Shown here piece after piece: positions 16,732-24,258 of a stretch of DNA of 40,929 bases (position 1 is the stretch's first letter; each line of letters opens with the position of its first letter). The notes beneath the pieces were generated by a model that worked only from the letters and a program-made list of their open reading frames with translations, made no database searches and had not been told where the DNA came from. This DNA comes from JAWLFY01 sp964462125 (GTDB lineage Bacteria; Planctomycetota; Planctomycetia; Pirellulales; Pirellulaceae), in contig CAYWXT010000011.1 in assembly GCA_964462125.1 (NCBI GenBank), positions 1 to 40,929 on the forward strand, written 5' to 3'. A program made the translations under genes and the position numbers.

Positions 16732-17298
16732 TCAGGAAGCCGACAGGACGGCCTGACGGACCTGGGCGAACACCTCCTCGGGCGATCGCATGCCATCGAC
16801 CCGCTTGACCAACCCCTGCTGGCGGTAATGCTCGATCAGCGGCGCGGTTTGGGTGTTGAACAGTCGCAGCCGCGCCTCGATCGCCTCCGCGGTGTCGTCC
16901 TGGCGATGCTCGATCTGGGCACGCTTGAGCAACCGTTCGACCAGCTCGTCCCGGCGGGCGTCGAGTTCCAGCACCATGTCGATCCGCTCCCCGCTCTCGG
17001 CCAGATGTTCATCCAACAATCGCGCCTGGCGAAGGTTTCTGGGGAACCCGTCAATGATGAATCCCGCAGCGCAATCAGACTCCGCGAGTCGGCGGGTAAG
17101 GATCCTCATCACCAGGTAGTCGGGGGCCAACTCGCCAGCGTCGATGTAGCTGGCGACCAACCGTCCCAACCCCGAGTCGGAGCGGGTCTTGCGAAGCATC
17201 TCCCCGGTCGAGAGATGGGGAATCTTCAACCACTCCACCAACCGCCGGCACTGCGTTCCCTTACCGGCACCGGGCGGTCCGATGAAGACGATCCGCAT
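16732..17298 (-). CDS. adk: Adenylate kinase (short-LID type)
   Basis: Adenylate kinase interconverts ATP + AMP and 2 ADP in the cytoplasm. The 188-aa product has the P-loop GPPGAGKGT (7-15), the AMP-site segment LSTGEMLR, and IIDGFPRNLRQA. The LID is the short kind: after LLKRAQIEHRQDD there is no four-cysteine zinc finger or long insert, which makes it shorter than the 214-aa E. coli enzyme. ATG 17298 gives the standard start MRIVFIGPPG with AGGGG 5 nt upstream; an ATG 18 bp further up is less likely. It follows secY by 32 bp, the classic secY-adk order of the spc operon. Confidence 0.96.
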   Translation of the reverse strand: MRIVFIGPPGAGKGTQCRRLVEWLKIPHLSTGEMLRKTRSDSGLGRLVASYIDAGELAPDYLVMRILTRRLAESDCAAGFIIDGFPRNLRQARLLDEHLAESGERIDMVLELDARRDELVERLLKRAQIEHRQDDTAEAIEARLRLFNTQTAPLIEHYRQQGLVKRVDGMRSPEEVFAQVRQAVLSAS

Positions 17299-17330
17299 CG
17301 AGACCCCTGAATGCATAGGAAACCACTACG

Positions 17331-18731
17331 TCACATGGCGGGCGAGACGCCCGAACCCGACCCCTCAAGCAGCCCTCGGTAATTCCGCATCACCAGATGG
17401 CTGTCGATCTTCTGAACCAGATCGAAGGCGACGCTGACGGCGATCAGCAGGGCGGTGCCACCGTAGAAGCCGGCAATCGAGTAAGGCACGCCAAGCGAAC
17501 CATAGACGATCGTCGGCACAATCGCGATCAGTCCCAGGAAGGCCGCTCCGACATACGTGATGCGGACCATCACCTTTTCAAGGTAATCGGTGGTCCGCCG
17601 CCCGGGCCGATAGCCGGGAATGAAGGTCCCACTGTCCCGCAGGTTGTCCGACATCTCCTTCGGATTGAAGGTGATCGCGGTCCAGAAATAACAGAAGAAG
17701 AAGATCAGGGCGACATAGAGCATGTTGAATATGTAAGACGTCTGGTCGTTCATGACCAAGCTGAACATGTTCAGCTGATTGGACAACCAACCTCCCGCCT
17801 CGAACTGATTCGCCATCACACCGAACGCCACGCCGGGAATCATCAGCAGACTGCTGGCGAAAATAATCGGCATCACGCCAGCCTGGTTGATCCGCAAGGG
17901 GAGGTGCTGGCGAGTTCCGCCATAGACGCGCCGGCCGCGAGTGAATTTGGCTGACTGTGTCGGGATCTTCCGTTGGCCCAGCGTGATGAAGACGACGCCG
18001 AAGACGACGATCACAAACAGGATCACCAGCAAGATCAAGGTTTCCACGCCGACCTGGCCGCGCGACAACCCCGTCAATTCGGGGCGCATGTTCCGCACCA
18101 GTTCGTAGAGCGCCATCGGCATTTGGGCCAGAATCCCGGCCATGATCAGCAGGCTGATCCCGTTGCCGATACCGTATTCGTCGATCTGTTCACCGAGCCA
18201 CATCAGGAACACCGTGCCGCAGGTCATGACCAGCACCGCCACGATCTGCCAGCCCCAATACAGACCGGTCGCGTCGGCATTCAAGAAGTTCGGGTTGATG
18301 TTGCCGTAGCCGGCTGGGCCCCCCTGCATCAACATGAACTTCAGGTACATGTAGCTCTGGACGACACAAATCGCCACCGTCAGGTAGCGGGTGTATTCGT
18401 TCAATTTCTTCCGCCCCGCCTCTCCCTCCTTTTTCAACTCCTCCAGCGGCTTGTAGACACTACCGAGGAGCTGGAAGATGATCGAGGCGGAAATGTAGGG
18501 CATGATTCCCAGCCCAAAGATGGTCGCCTCGCGGAGATCGCTTGCCGCGAAGATACTGACCTTTTCGAAGAAGTCCGACGCGCCGCCTCCCGCGGTGTCA
18601 CCGAGGTTGGTCGCCACCATCGGCAATGGAATGTGGAATCCAATGCGGTAGATCGCCAGCAACCCGATCGTCAACAGCACCTTCTTTCGAAGTTCTGGAA
18701 TGGTGAAGACGATTCGCAGCTTTTCGAACAT
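17331..18731 (-). CDS. secY: Preprotein translocase subunit SecY
   Basis: SecY is the channel of the SecYEG translocon in the inner membrane. The 466-aa product has the family N-terminus (IPELRKKVLLTIGLLAIYRI), ten hydrophobic segments, the plug region after a longer-than-usual first loop rich in glycine (GDTAGGGASDFF), the LGIMPYISASII segment of TM2 and the cytoplasmic C5/C6 loops (GQRKIPTQSAK, LRDSGTFIPGYRPGRRT). It sits at its standard place after rplO, with a 62-bp spacer holding a small hairpin. Membrane insertion and export of the many signal-peptide proteins in this window depend on it. Confidence 0.98.
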   Translation of the reverse strand: MFEKLRIVFTIPELRKKVLLTIGLLAIYRIGFHIPLPMVATNLGDTAGGGASDFFEKVSIFAASDLREATIFGLGIMPYISASIIFQLLGSVYKPLEELKKEGEAGRKKLNEYTRYLTVAICVVQSYMYLKFMLMQGGPAGYGNINPNFLNADATGLYWGWQIVAVLVMTCGTVFLMWLGEQIDEYGIGNGISLLIMAGILAQMPMALYELVRNMRPELTGLSRGQVGVETLILLVILFVIVVFGVVFITLGQRKIPTQSAKFTRGRRVYGGTRQHLPLRINQAGVMPIIFASSLLMIPGVAFGVMANQFEAGGWLSNQLNMFSLVMNDQTSYIFNMLYVALIFFFCYFWTAITFNPKEMSDNLRDSGTFIPGYRPGRRTTDYLEKVMVRITYVGAAFLGLIAIVPTIVYGSLGVPYSIAGFYGGTALLIAVSVAFDLVQKIDSHLVMRNYRGLLEGSGSGVSPAM

Positions 18732-18775
18732 CCGTCTGTCCGTCCGTTGAGTTCAATCGATATCCGAACGGCCCA

Positions 18776-18794
18776 ACTCAGCTTCCGGCTGAGT
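18776..18794 (-). other. Intercistronic hairpin rplO/secY
   Basis: Perfect 7-bp arms ACTCAGC and GCTGAGT enclose a 5-nt loop immediately after the rplO stop codon. There is no T-run, so it is not a standard terminator. It may stabilise or mark a processing point in the message. Confidence 0.4.
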
Positions 18795-19294
18795 CAAGCA
18801 CCCGTCGACTTGTTGACGGACGCGACCCGTTCAGCTGGCGTGCGTTTTGCTGGCAACTTGTTGACCGTTCCGCCGGCGGCGGTGATCTTTTCTTCCGCCG
18901 ATTTGCTGAACCGGTGGGCGGAGACGGTCAGCTTCTTGGTCAGCTCGCCGTCGCCGAGGATCTTCACTTCGTCGAAGTTTCCCTTCGCGAGGTCCTTGGC
19001 CGCCAGATCCTGAAGGGTGACATCGGCACCGTCATCGAACGCCTCGTTGAGCCGCCCGACATTGACGGCGAAGACGGTCACGGCCCAGCGGTTATTGAAG
19101 CCCCGTTTGGGGATCCGCCGGAACATCGGCATCGCCCCTCCCTGAAAGTTCGGCTTCCGGCTGTAGCCGCTGCGGCTCTTGTGCCCCTTGTGTCCGCGGC
19201 CGGAAGTTTTGCCGCGACCGCTGCCGGTTCCCCGGCCGAGGCGTTTGCGGGGCCGGTTCTTCGTAATGCCGCGATGAACGTCGTTGAGGTGCAT
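18794..19294 (-). CDS. rplO: 50S ribosomal protein L15
   Basis: L15 is a late-assembly 23S rRNA-binding protein of the large subunit. The 166-aa product opens MHLNDVHRGITKNRPRKRLG and continues with the glycine/basic segment GRGTGSGRGKTSGRGHKGHKSR, then GGAMPMFRRIPKRGF, all diagnostic for the family. The length is somewhat above the usual 145-150 aa because of the C-terminal end (VNKLPAKRTPAERVASVNKSTGA). It follows rpsE directly: the rpmD (L30) gene that usually sits between them is absent. Confidence 0.97.
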   Translation of the reverse strand: MHLNDVHRGITKNRPRKRLGRGTGSGRGKTSGRGHKGHKSRSGYSRKPNFQGGAMPMFRRIPKRGFNNRWAVTVFAVNVGRLNEAFDDGADVTLQDLAAKDLAKGNFDEVKILGDGELTKKLTVSAHRFSKSAEEKITAAGGTVNKLPAKRTPAERVASVNKSTGA

Positions 19295-19356
19295 GGTGTC
19301 AACCCGTGTGCCGAATCAGCCGAATGGCGTATCTGTCTCGATGTGCGTGGCCGTCC

Positions 19357-19887
19357 TCAGGCGTTGGCCAGCTCTTCGCTGTCCAGTCCCCTCAGGGCGG
19401 CAACTTGTTCCCGGGTCCGCAACTGAACGAGCGCATCCATGGTCGCTTTGACCAGGGTGACCGGGTTGTTGGTCCCGAACGACTTGGTGAGGATATCGTG
19501 GATGCCACAGGCTTCACAGACCGAGCGGACGGCTTGTCCGGCGATGATCCCGGTCCCGGCTCCGGCGGGCACCAACAGAACCTTCGCGGCGCCGTAGTGT
19601 CCCCAGATTTGATGGGGGATGGTGCCTTCGACCAAGGGGACCGGAATCATGCTGCGGGAGGCCTGTTTCTGCGCTTTTTGGACGCTGGGGGGAACCTCGT
19701 TGGCTTTCCCGTATCCCCAACCGACCCGGCCCTTGCCGTCGCCGACGACCACCATTGCGGCAAAACTGAACCGCCGTCCCCCTTTGACGACCGCGGCACA
19801 GCGCTTGATCTTGACGACGCGATCGAGGAGATCCCCTTGACCTCCCGAGTCGTCGGCTCCACGTCTGTTGCGATTTCCAGTACTAAT
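19357..19887 (-). CDS. rpsE: 30S ribosomal protein S5, apparent ATT start
   Basis: S5 sits at the mRNA entry side of the small subunit and matters for decoding fidelity. The conserved region is clear (DRVVKIKRCAAVVKGGRRF, VVVGDGKGRVGWGYGKA, GAGTGIIAGQAVR, GTNNPVTLVKATMDAL). The first in-frame ATG (19755) is internal residue 45 and would remove the conserved DRVVKIKR...GGRRF strand. Between the rplR stop and that point there is no in-frame ATG, GTG or TTG. The best placed start is ATT at 19885-19887, with GGGG 8 nt upstream and 29 nt after the rplR stop, giving 176 aa beginning (M)STGNRNRRGADD. ATC at 19902 is a weaker alternative; a sequencing error cannot be excluded. Confidence 0.88.
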   Translation of the reverse strand: MSTGNRNRRGADDSGGQGDLLDRVVKIKRCAAVVKGGRRFSFAAMVVVGDGKGRVGWGYGKANEVPPSVQKAQKQASRSMIPVPLVEGTIPHQIWGHYGAAKVLLVPAGAGTGIIAGQAVRSVCEACGIHDILTKSFGTNNPVTLVKATMDALVQLRTREQVAALRGLDSEELANA

Positions 19888-19916
19888 CGTTCGATCCCCG
19901 ATTGGATGTGTGACTC

Positions 19917-20285
19917 TTAAAATTCCAGGCCGGCTTGGCGGGCGGCGTCGGCAAACGCCTTGACCCGGCCGTGATATCTGGCGTGCCCCCGGTCGAGTTT
20001 GACTGTCTTGATGCCCGAGGCGGTCGCCTTCTCTGCGATCAGCTTACCGACCTCGGCTGCTGCGTCGCAATTCCCACCGGCGGACAAACCCTCGCGGAGC
20101 GACTTGTCGCGGGTGCTGGCGCTGGCCAGGGTCTGGCCGGCCTCGTCATCGATCAACTGGCAAGCGAAGTGTTTCAGCGAGCGTTGGATGCATAGCCGGG
20201 GCCGGCCGGCCGATCCGCGCAACACGTTGCGCACGTGGTGACGTCGCCGCAGCCGTTGTTTTTGAATCTTTTTGTTCTTGTCCAT
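19917..20285 (-). CDS. rplR: 50S ribosomal protein L18
   Basis: L18 binds 5S rRNA and ties it to the large subunit. The 122-aa product begins MDKNKKIQKQRLRRRHHVR, followed by GSAGRPRLCIQRSLKHFACQLIDD, and ends with KLDRGHARYHGRVKAFADAARQAGLEF, all typical. It lies between rplF and rpsE as in the standard spc operon, 38 bp after rplF. Confidence 0.97.
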   Translation of the reverse strand: MDKNKKIQKQRLRRRHHVRNVLRGSAGRPRLCIQRSLKHFACQLIDDEAGQTLASASTRDKSLREGLSAGGNCDAAAEVGKLIAEKATASGIKTVKLDRGHARYHGRVKAFADAARQAGLEF

Positions 20286-20323
20286 CTCGGCACCGGCCCT
20301 TCAGGACCGCACTCCAATTGAAA

Positions 20324-20869
20324 TTACTTCGTGGCCGACTTGCCTGGCTTGATCCTGACCTGTTCGCCCTGGTAGCGAACCCCTTTGCCCTTGTAGGGCT
20401 CGGGTTTTCGCAGGGAGCGAATTTCGGCGGCGAACTGACCGACCTGCTGCTTGTCACAGCCCTGGATCACGACGTGCGTCTGATCGGGGCAACTGACGTC
20501 GAGCTCGGAGGGGATCTTTCGCCGCAGTTCGTTGGCGTAACCGACGCGGAGCTGCAGCGTATCACCGCTGATCGCCGCCAGGTAACCGACGCCGACGATT
20601 TCGAGTTTCTTTTCGTATCCCTGGGTCACCCCGCCGATCATGTTGGCGATCGTGGCGCGGGTCGTCCCGTGCAGTTCACGCGAGGTACGGTCTTCCCCTT
20701 GGCGAATGACCGTCACCTCCTTCGCCTCATCATCGATTCTGACCTGGACCTCAGGCCGATGATCATAACTGAGCGTCCCCTTGGGACCCTCGACCGTGAT
20801 TTTCCGGCCGCTGATCGACACTTTCGCGCCGTCGGCGATTCGGACCGGTTGTTTTCCAATGCGACTCAT
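20324..20869 (-). CDS. rplF: 50S ribosomal protein L6
   Basis: L6 binds 23S rRNA near the factor-binding site. The 181-aa product starts MSRIGKQPVRIADGAKV, carries the two tandem L6 domains (GPKGTLSYDHRPEV; GVGYLAAISGDTLQLRVGYAN), and ends with the signature PEPYKGKGVRYQGEQVRIKPGKSATK. Length and position between rpsH and rplR are normal. Confidence 0.98.
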   Translation of the reverse strand: MSRIGKQPVRIADGAKVSISGRKITVEGPKGTLSYDHRPEVQVRIDDEAKEVTVIRQGEDRTSRELHGTTRATIANMIGGVTQGYEKKLEIVGVGYLAAISGDTLQLRVGYANELRRKIPSELDVSCPDQTHVVIQGCDKQQVGQFAAEIRSLRKPEPYKGKGVRYQGEQVRIKPGKSATK

Positions 20870-20896
20870 GACGCTTTGTTCGCTTCCGTCTGTGGC

Positions 20897-21292
20897 TCAG
20901 GAAACCTCACACAACACCTCGCCACCGACTTTGTCTCGGCGGGCTTCCCGGTCGCTGATCACACCCCGACTGGTACTCACGATGCGGATCCCCAGTCCTC
21001 CGAGGACCGGCTTGAGTTCCTTGCTGCGGGTGTACAAGCGGCGTCCGGGTTTGCTGATCCGTTTGATTGTTTGGATCACACGCTCCCCGTTGGGACCGTA
21101 CTTCAACTCCAACCGGAGCTGAGAGACCGGCTCGGTCTGCTCTTCTCTCCAGTCCCAGATGTAGCCTTCACGTTTGAGGACGTCCGCGATTCCACGCTTC
21201 AAACGGCTGGTCGGAATATCGACAAAGGGCCGTTCCACGCGAACCGCGTTACGGATCCGGGTCAACATGTCGGCGATCGGGTCGGTCATCAT
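20897..21292 (-). CDS. rpsH: 30S ribosomal protein S8
   Basis: S8 is a primary 16S rRNA-binding protein of the platform and, in E. coli, the translational repressor of the spc operon. The product begins MTDPIADMLTRIRNAVRV and ends with the canonical region GLGIRIVSTSRGVISDREARRDKVGGEVLCEVS. Two ATG codons are adjacent (21290-21292 and 21287-21289); the second gives the usual 130-aa form. GGGGAG lies upstream. Confidence 0.97.
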   Translation of the reverse strand: MMTDPIADMLTRIRNAVRVERPFVDIPTSRLKRGIADVLKREGYIWDWREEQTEPVSQLRLELKYGPNGERVIQTIKRISKPGRRLYTRSKELKPVLGGLGIRIVSTSRGVISDREARRDKVGGEVLCEVS

Positions 21293-21317
21293 CTTTTTGT
21301 CAGCTCCCCTTGCTGTA

Positions 21318-21503
21318 TCACCAACTGCTCTTGCGCACGCCAGGGATCAGTCCCATGTTGGCGTGCTCTCGAAAACAAATCCGACAAATCCCGAACTTGC
21401 GGTAGACCGCACGGGGGCGACCACAAAACTTGCAACGGCTCTCTTGTCGAGAGCTGAACTTCGGCTTTCGCAGGGCCTTGGCGATTTTCGATTTACTTGC
21501 CAC
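21318..21503 (-). CDS. rpsN: 30S ribosomal protein S14 type Z (zinc-binding)
   Basis: The 61-aa product is the short zinc-containing form of S14: C24-x2-C27 and C40-x2-C43 (CKFCGRPRAVYRKFGICRIC) form the zinc ribbon, and the C-terminus GLIPGVRKSSW is the classic end. The start is GTG at 21503, giving MASKSKIAKALRKPKFSSRQ, with GGAAG upstream. It lies between rplE and rpsH as usual. No second, zinc-independent S14 copy is in the window. Confidence 0.96.
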   Translation of the reverse strand: MASKSKIAKALRKPKFSSRQESRCKFCGRPRAVYRKFGICRICFREHANMGLIPGVRKSSW

Positions 21504-21573
21504 GGGGTGACTTCCGCTGGGTGTTGAACGGTATCCGGTGGATGGAAAGGTAAGTGGTATCGGGACGCGCGCC

Positions 21574-22149
21574 TTAGGCCGCGTCGGTTTTCTTCTTGTC
21601 CTGGCGGAACGGCATCCCCAACCGTTCCAGTAACTCACGCGCCTCGTCGTTCGACTTGGCGGTGGTGACGACATTGATGTTCATCCCTTGCGGCCGGGTG
21701 AACTTGTCCGGATTCAATTCGGGGAAGACCAACTGTTCGGTCAGCCCCATGGTGTAGTTGCCGTTGCCGTCGAAGGCGGTCCGGCTGATGCCGCGAAAGT
21801 CGCGAACCCGCGGCAGGACGACCGAGACCAGGCGGTCGAGGAACTCGTACATCCGCTGGCGTCGGAGGGTGACCATGCAACCGATCGACATCCCTTGGCG
21901 GAGCCGGAAGCTAGCGATCGATTTGCGTGCGGTGGTCAGCACTGGCCGCTGGCCGGCGATCTCGGTCATCGCCTCGACCGCGATGTCGAGGATTTTCTTG
22001 TCCCCGATCGCTTCGCCGACGCCCATGTTGAGCGTAATCTTCTCGAGCCGGGGAATTTCGTGCGGGTTGCTGTACCCGAACGTCTCGACCAATGCCGGGC
22101 GGATGGTCTCTTCGTATCGGGCTTGCAGTCGTGGTTTGGAATCGGCCAT
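21574..22149 (-). CDS. rplE: 50S ribosomal protein L5
   Basis: L5 binds 5S rRNA and contacts the P-site tRNA. The 191-aa product shows the family segments VETFGYSNPHEIPRLEKITL, NMGVGEA, GQRPVLTTARKSIASFRLRQ, RDFRGISRTAFDGNGNYTMG and GMNINVVTTAKSNDEARELL. The C-terminal lysine/asparagine-rich end (RQDKKKTDAA) is slightly longer than in E. coli. It starts 11 bp after rplX. Confidence 0.98.
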   Translation of the reverse strand: MADSKPRLQARYEETIRPALVETFGYSNPHEIPRLEKITLNMGVGEAIGDKKILDIAVEAMTEIAGQRPVLTTARKSIASFRLRQGMSIGCMVTLRRQRMYEFLDRLVSVVLPRVRDFRGISRTAFDGNGNYTMGLTEQLVFPELNPDKFTRPQGMNINVVTTAKSNDEARELLERLGMPFRQDKKKTDAA

Positions 22150-22160
22150 CGGCTTTCGGT

Positions 22161-22508
22161 CTACTGGTTCGCGTAACGGGGGCGGGCCGGAGCGATCTTG
22201 CCGAGGCTGACGCCGCTCTTCTTGGCATAACGTTCTTTGCTACCATCCGGCAGATAGCGAACGCCGACTCGGGTGGGCTGTCCGCTACTGGGATCGATCA
22301 GCATCACGTTGCTGGCGTCGATCGGCATCTCTTTACTGAGTCGGCCGCCCTGCGGGTTCTTCTGGCTTTTACGCACATGTTTCCACACCCGCGCGGCCCC
22401 TTCGACGACGACCTTCTTCTTCTTGCGGTCGACCTTCAGGACCTTGCCCCGATGGTCGCGGTCGGCACCGGTGATCACCTGGACGTCGTCATCAATACGA
22501 AAAAACAT
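22161..22508 (-). CDS. rplX: 50S ribosomal protein L24
   Basis: L24 is an early-assembly 23S rRNA-binding protein at the exit side. The 115-aa product contains the KOW motif near the N-terminus (DDDVQVITGADRDHRGKVLK) followed by VEGAARVWKHVRKSQKNPQGG. ATG 22508 gives the usual start MFFRIDDDVQV; longer frames upstream run into the rplN end region and are not family-like. Confidence 0.96.
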   Translation of the reverse strand: MFFRIDDDVQVITGADRDHRGKVLKVDRKKKKVVVEGAARVWKHVRKSQKNPQGGRLSKEMPIDASNVMLIDPSSGQPTRVGVRYLPDGSKERYAKKSGVSLGKIAPARPRYANQ

Positions 22509-22563
22509 GGCTGGATCGAATCGCGTGGATTGGAATGTGGGGGAGCGGGCACCGCGGGGAGGT

Positions 22564-22932
22564 TCAGACGACTTCATTCGCGAGGCTGACGATCTTCATG
22601 AAGCTGCGATCGCGAAGTTCCCGGGCAACGGCCCCGAAAATCCGCGTTCCCCGTGGCCCTTTGTCCTTGTCGATCAAAACCACGGCGTTGCTGTCGAACC
22701 GGATGTAGCTGCCGTCGGGCCGCCGAGTCGGTTGCCGGGTCCGAACGATCACCGCCCGCACGATCGACTTCTTCTTGACATCGCTGCCGGGAATCACACT
22801 TTTGACACTGCACACGATCACGTCGCCGAGTCCGGCGAATCGCCGGCGACTGCCACCGAGCACCTTGATGCACATGACTTCGCGGGCGCCGGTGTTGTCG
22901 GCAACGTTGAGTCGGGTTTCTTGTTGGATCAT
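22564..22932 (-). CDS. rplN: 50S ribosomal protein L14
   Basis: L14 lies at the subunit interface of the large subunit. The 122-aa product begins MIQQETRLNVADNTGAREVM and has the signature GSRRRFAGLGDVIVCSVK and RFDSNAVVLIDKDKGPRGTR. Length is exactly standard. It is separated from rpsQ by 221 bp, the widest spacer of the spc half, which contains a 16-bp tandem duplication. Confidence 0.98.
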   Translation of the reverse strand: MIQQETRLNVADNTGAREVMCIKVLGGSRRRFAGLGDVIVCSVKSVIPGSDVKKKSIVRAVIVRTRQPTRRPDGSYIRFDSNAVVLIDKDKGPRGTRIFGAVARELRDRSFMKIVSLANEVV

Positions 22933-23028
22933 CTTCGCTCAATCATCCGGCCACCGGCCGAACACGGATCGGATTCTGGCTGACCGCCATCGGTCTGTGG
23001 CCGGCATCGGGGTAACAGGAACTCAAGG

Positions 23029-23060
23029 TCAATTTGGTTCGTCATCAATTCGGTTCGTCG
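23029..23060. repeat. 16-bp tandem duplication in the rplN-rpsQ spacer
   Basis: Units TCAATTTGGTTCGTCA and TCAATTCGGTTCGTCG abut and differ at two positions. They lie in the unusually long 221-bp spacer. No regulatory role is evident. Confidence 0.7.
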
Positions 23061-23113
23061 CGCGCCTGGCGGTGGGGGAGGGCGCCGCGCGGGGCATCGG
23101 TCTGTTCGGTTGG

Positions 23114-23164
23114 TACGGCTCAGGGCTGGTTACGGCTCAGGGCTGGTTACGGCTCAGGGCTGGG
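23114..23164. repeat. 17-bp triplication across the rpsQ stop codon
   Basis: Three consecutive 17-bp units of TACGGCTCAGGGCTGGT (last base changed in the third) run from the spacer into the last codons of rpsQ. The TGA stop of rpsQ lies in the unit nearest the gene. The stop is therefore copied in each unit, though in different frames because 17 is not a multiple of three. Confidence 0.85.
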
Positions 23165-23564
23165 GCGAGTCGTCGGCCGGTGGCTGTTCCGTCTCCGCCC
23201 CGGCTGGCTGACCCTCGGCGACGCTTTCGGCCGGTGCCCCGACGTGGGCTGCCTCGATCGCTTCGGACTCCGCCTCGGTGGCGCCCTTGCGGGCGGCCCG
23301 CAAGGCGGCCAGGTCGACTTCGGTGCTCTTTTCCAGCACCCGGACCAACCGCCACCGTTTGAGCTTGCTCAGCGGCTCCGATTCGATGATTTCGACGCGG
23401 TCGCCGGAGCCCGACTCGTTGTTCTCGTCGTGCACATGGCAGACGGTCCGCCGGCGGATGTACTTTTTGTATTTGGGGTGTTTGACCAGTCGATCGATTT
23501 CGACGCGACGCGTCTTGTCCATCTTGTCGCTGGTCACCGTTCCCGATACGACGCGTTTGGGCAT
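23154..23564 (-). CDS. rpsQ: 30S ribosomal protein S17 with long acidic C-terminal tail
   Basis: S17 is a primary 16S rRNA-binding protein. The core (about residues 1-85) has MPKRVVSGTVTSDKMDKTRR, VKHPKYKKYIRRRTVCHVHD and GDRVEIIESEPLSKLKRWRL, all family-typical. The protein then continues for about 50 residues rich in Ala, Glu and Pro (ending TEQPPADDSPQP), making 136 aa instead of the usual 80-90. The tail looks disordered and acidic. Its last codons and stop are part of a 17-bp triplication, suggesting the tail end is evolving by slippage. Confidence 0.95.
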   Translation of the reverse strand: MPKRVVSGTVTSDKMDKTRRVEIDRLVKHPKYKKYIRRRTVCHVHDENNESGSGDRVEIIESEPLSKLKRWRLVRVLEKSTEVDLAALRAARKGATEAESEAIEAAHVGAPAESVAEGQPAGAETEQPPADDSPQP

Positions 23565-23590
23565 GTTCTTGATTCGTGCCGGTTGGTGGT

Positions 23591-23803
23591 CTAGCTGGCT
23601 TGGCTTTGCGCGGCCCGCTGCCGTTCGGACTGGATCGTTTTGATCCGGGCGACCAGCCTGCGGTTTTTGCGGATTTCACTGGGAGTATTCAGCCGCTCCG
23701 ATTGCGACTGAAAACGGAGACGAAACAGCGTATGGACGGCCTCGTTGACGGTCGCCTGCAGCTGTTCGTCGCTCATTTCTCGAAGTTCGATAATGCTAGT
23801 CAT
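23591..23803 (-). CDS. rpmC: 50S ribosomal protein L29
   Basis: L29 sits at the polypeptide exit and forms part of the docking site for trigger factor and SRP. The 70-aa helical product has ELREMSDEQLQATVNEAVHT and the signature RLNTPSEIRKNRRLVARIKT. It lies between rplP and rpsQ as usual. Confidence 0.97.
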   Translation of the reverse strand: MTSIIELREMSDEQLQATVNEAVHTLFRLRFQSQSERLNTPSEIRKNRRLVARIKTIQSERQRAAQSQAS

Positions 23804-23841
23804 GGATCAGACTCTCGCGGTTTGGTGCCGCGGCGGGGTAC

Positions 23842-24258
23842 TCAGGCGGTACGCCGCTCGACGAAACGGACTCTCACAGGCAACTTGCTGGCCAACCGTG
23901 CGAAGCAGACCTTCGCCTGCTCCTCGGTGACGCCCCCCAACTCGTACAGCACGGTTCCCGGCTTGACGACCGCCGCCCAAAAGTCAGGCTCTCCCTTTCC
24001 CTTCCCCATCCGGGTTTCCAGCGGCGTGCTGGTGACCGACTTATCGGGAAAGATTCGGATGTAGAGCTTGCCTTCGCCACGGACGTATTGCTGGGCCGCG
24101 ATCCGGCCGGCCTCGATCGTCGTGGCTTTGATCCAGCCCGCATCGAGCGATTGGATCCCGAAGTCACCGAAGACGACCGTGTTGCCGCGCGTCGCGCTAC
24201 CTTTTATACGTCCTCTTTGGTTTTTTCGATGTTTGACCCGCTTCGGCATCAGCGCCAT
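23842..24258 (-). CDS. rplP: 50S ribosomal protein L16
   Basis: L16 helps shape the A site of the peptidyl-transferase centre. The 138-aa product begins MALMPKRVKHRKNQRGRIKG, includes GDFGIQSLDAGWIKATTIEA and FPDKSVTSTPLETRMGKGKG, and ends normally. Its start is family-typical, yet its first 20 codons are also read, in another frame, as the end of rpsC: the genes overlap by 62 bp, far more than the few bases usual in this operon. Translation of the two is likely coupled. Confidence 0.97.
   Translation of the reverse strand: MALMPKRVKHRKNQRGRIKGSATRGNTVVFGDFGIQSLDAGWIKATTIEAGRIAAQQYVRGEGKLYIRIFPDKSVTSTPLETRMGKGKGEPDFWAAVVKPGTVLYELGGVTEEQAKVCFARLASKLPVRVRFVERRTA

Noticed and set aside
16132..17310. 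392-codon plus-strand frame across adk and the PQQ gene start
   Set aside because: It spans two clear minus-strand genes and their spacer and has no family features.
19295..19356. Possible hidden rpmD (L30) between rpsE and rplO
   Set aside because: Only 62 bp are available, far too short for a 60-residue protein.
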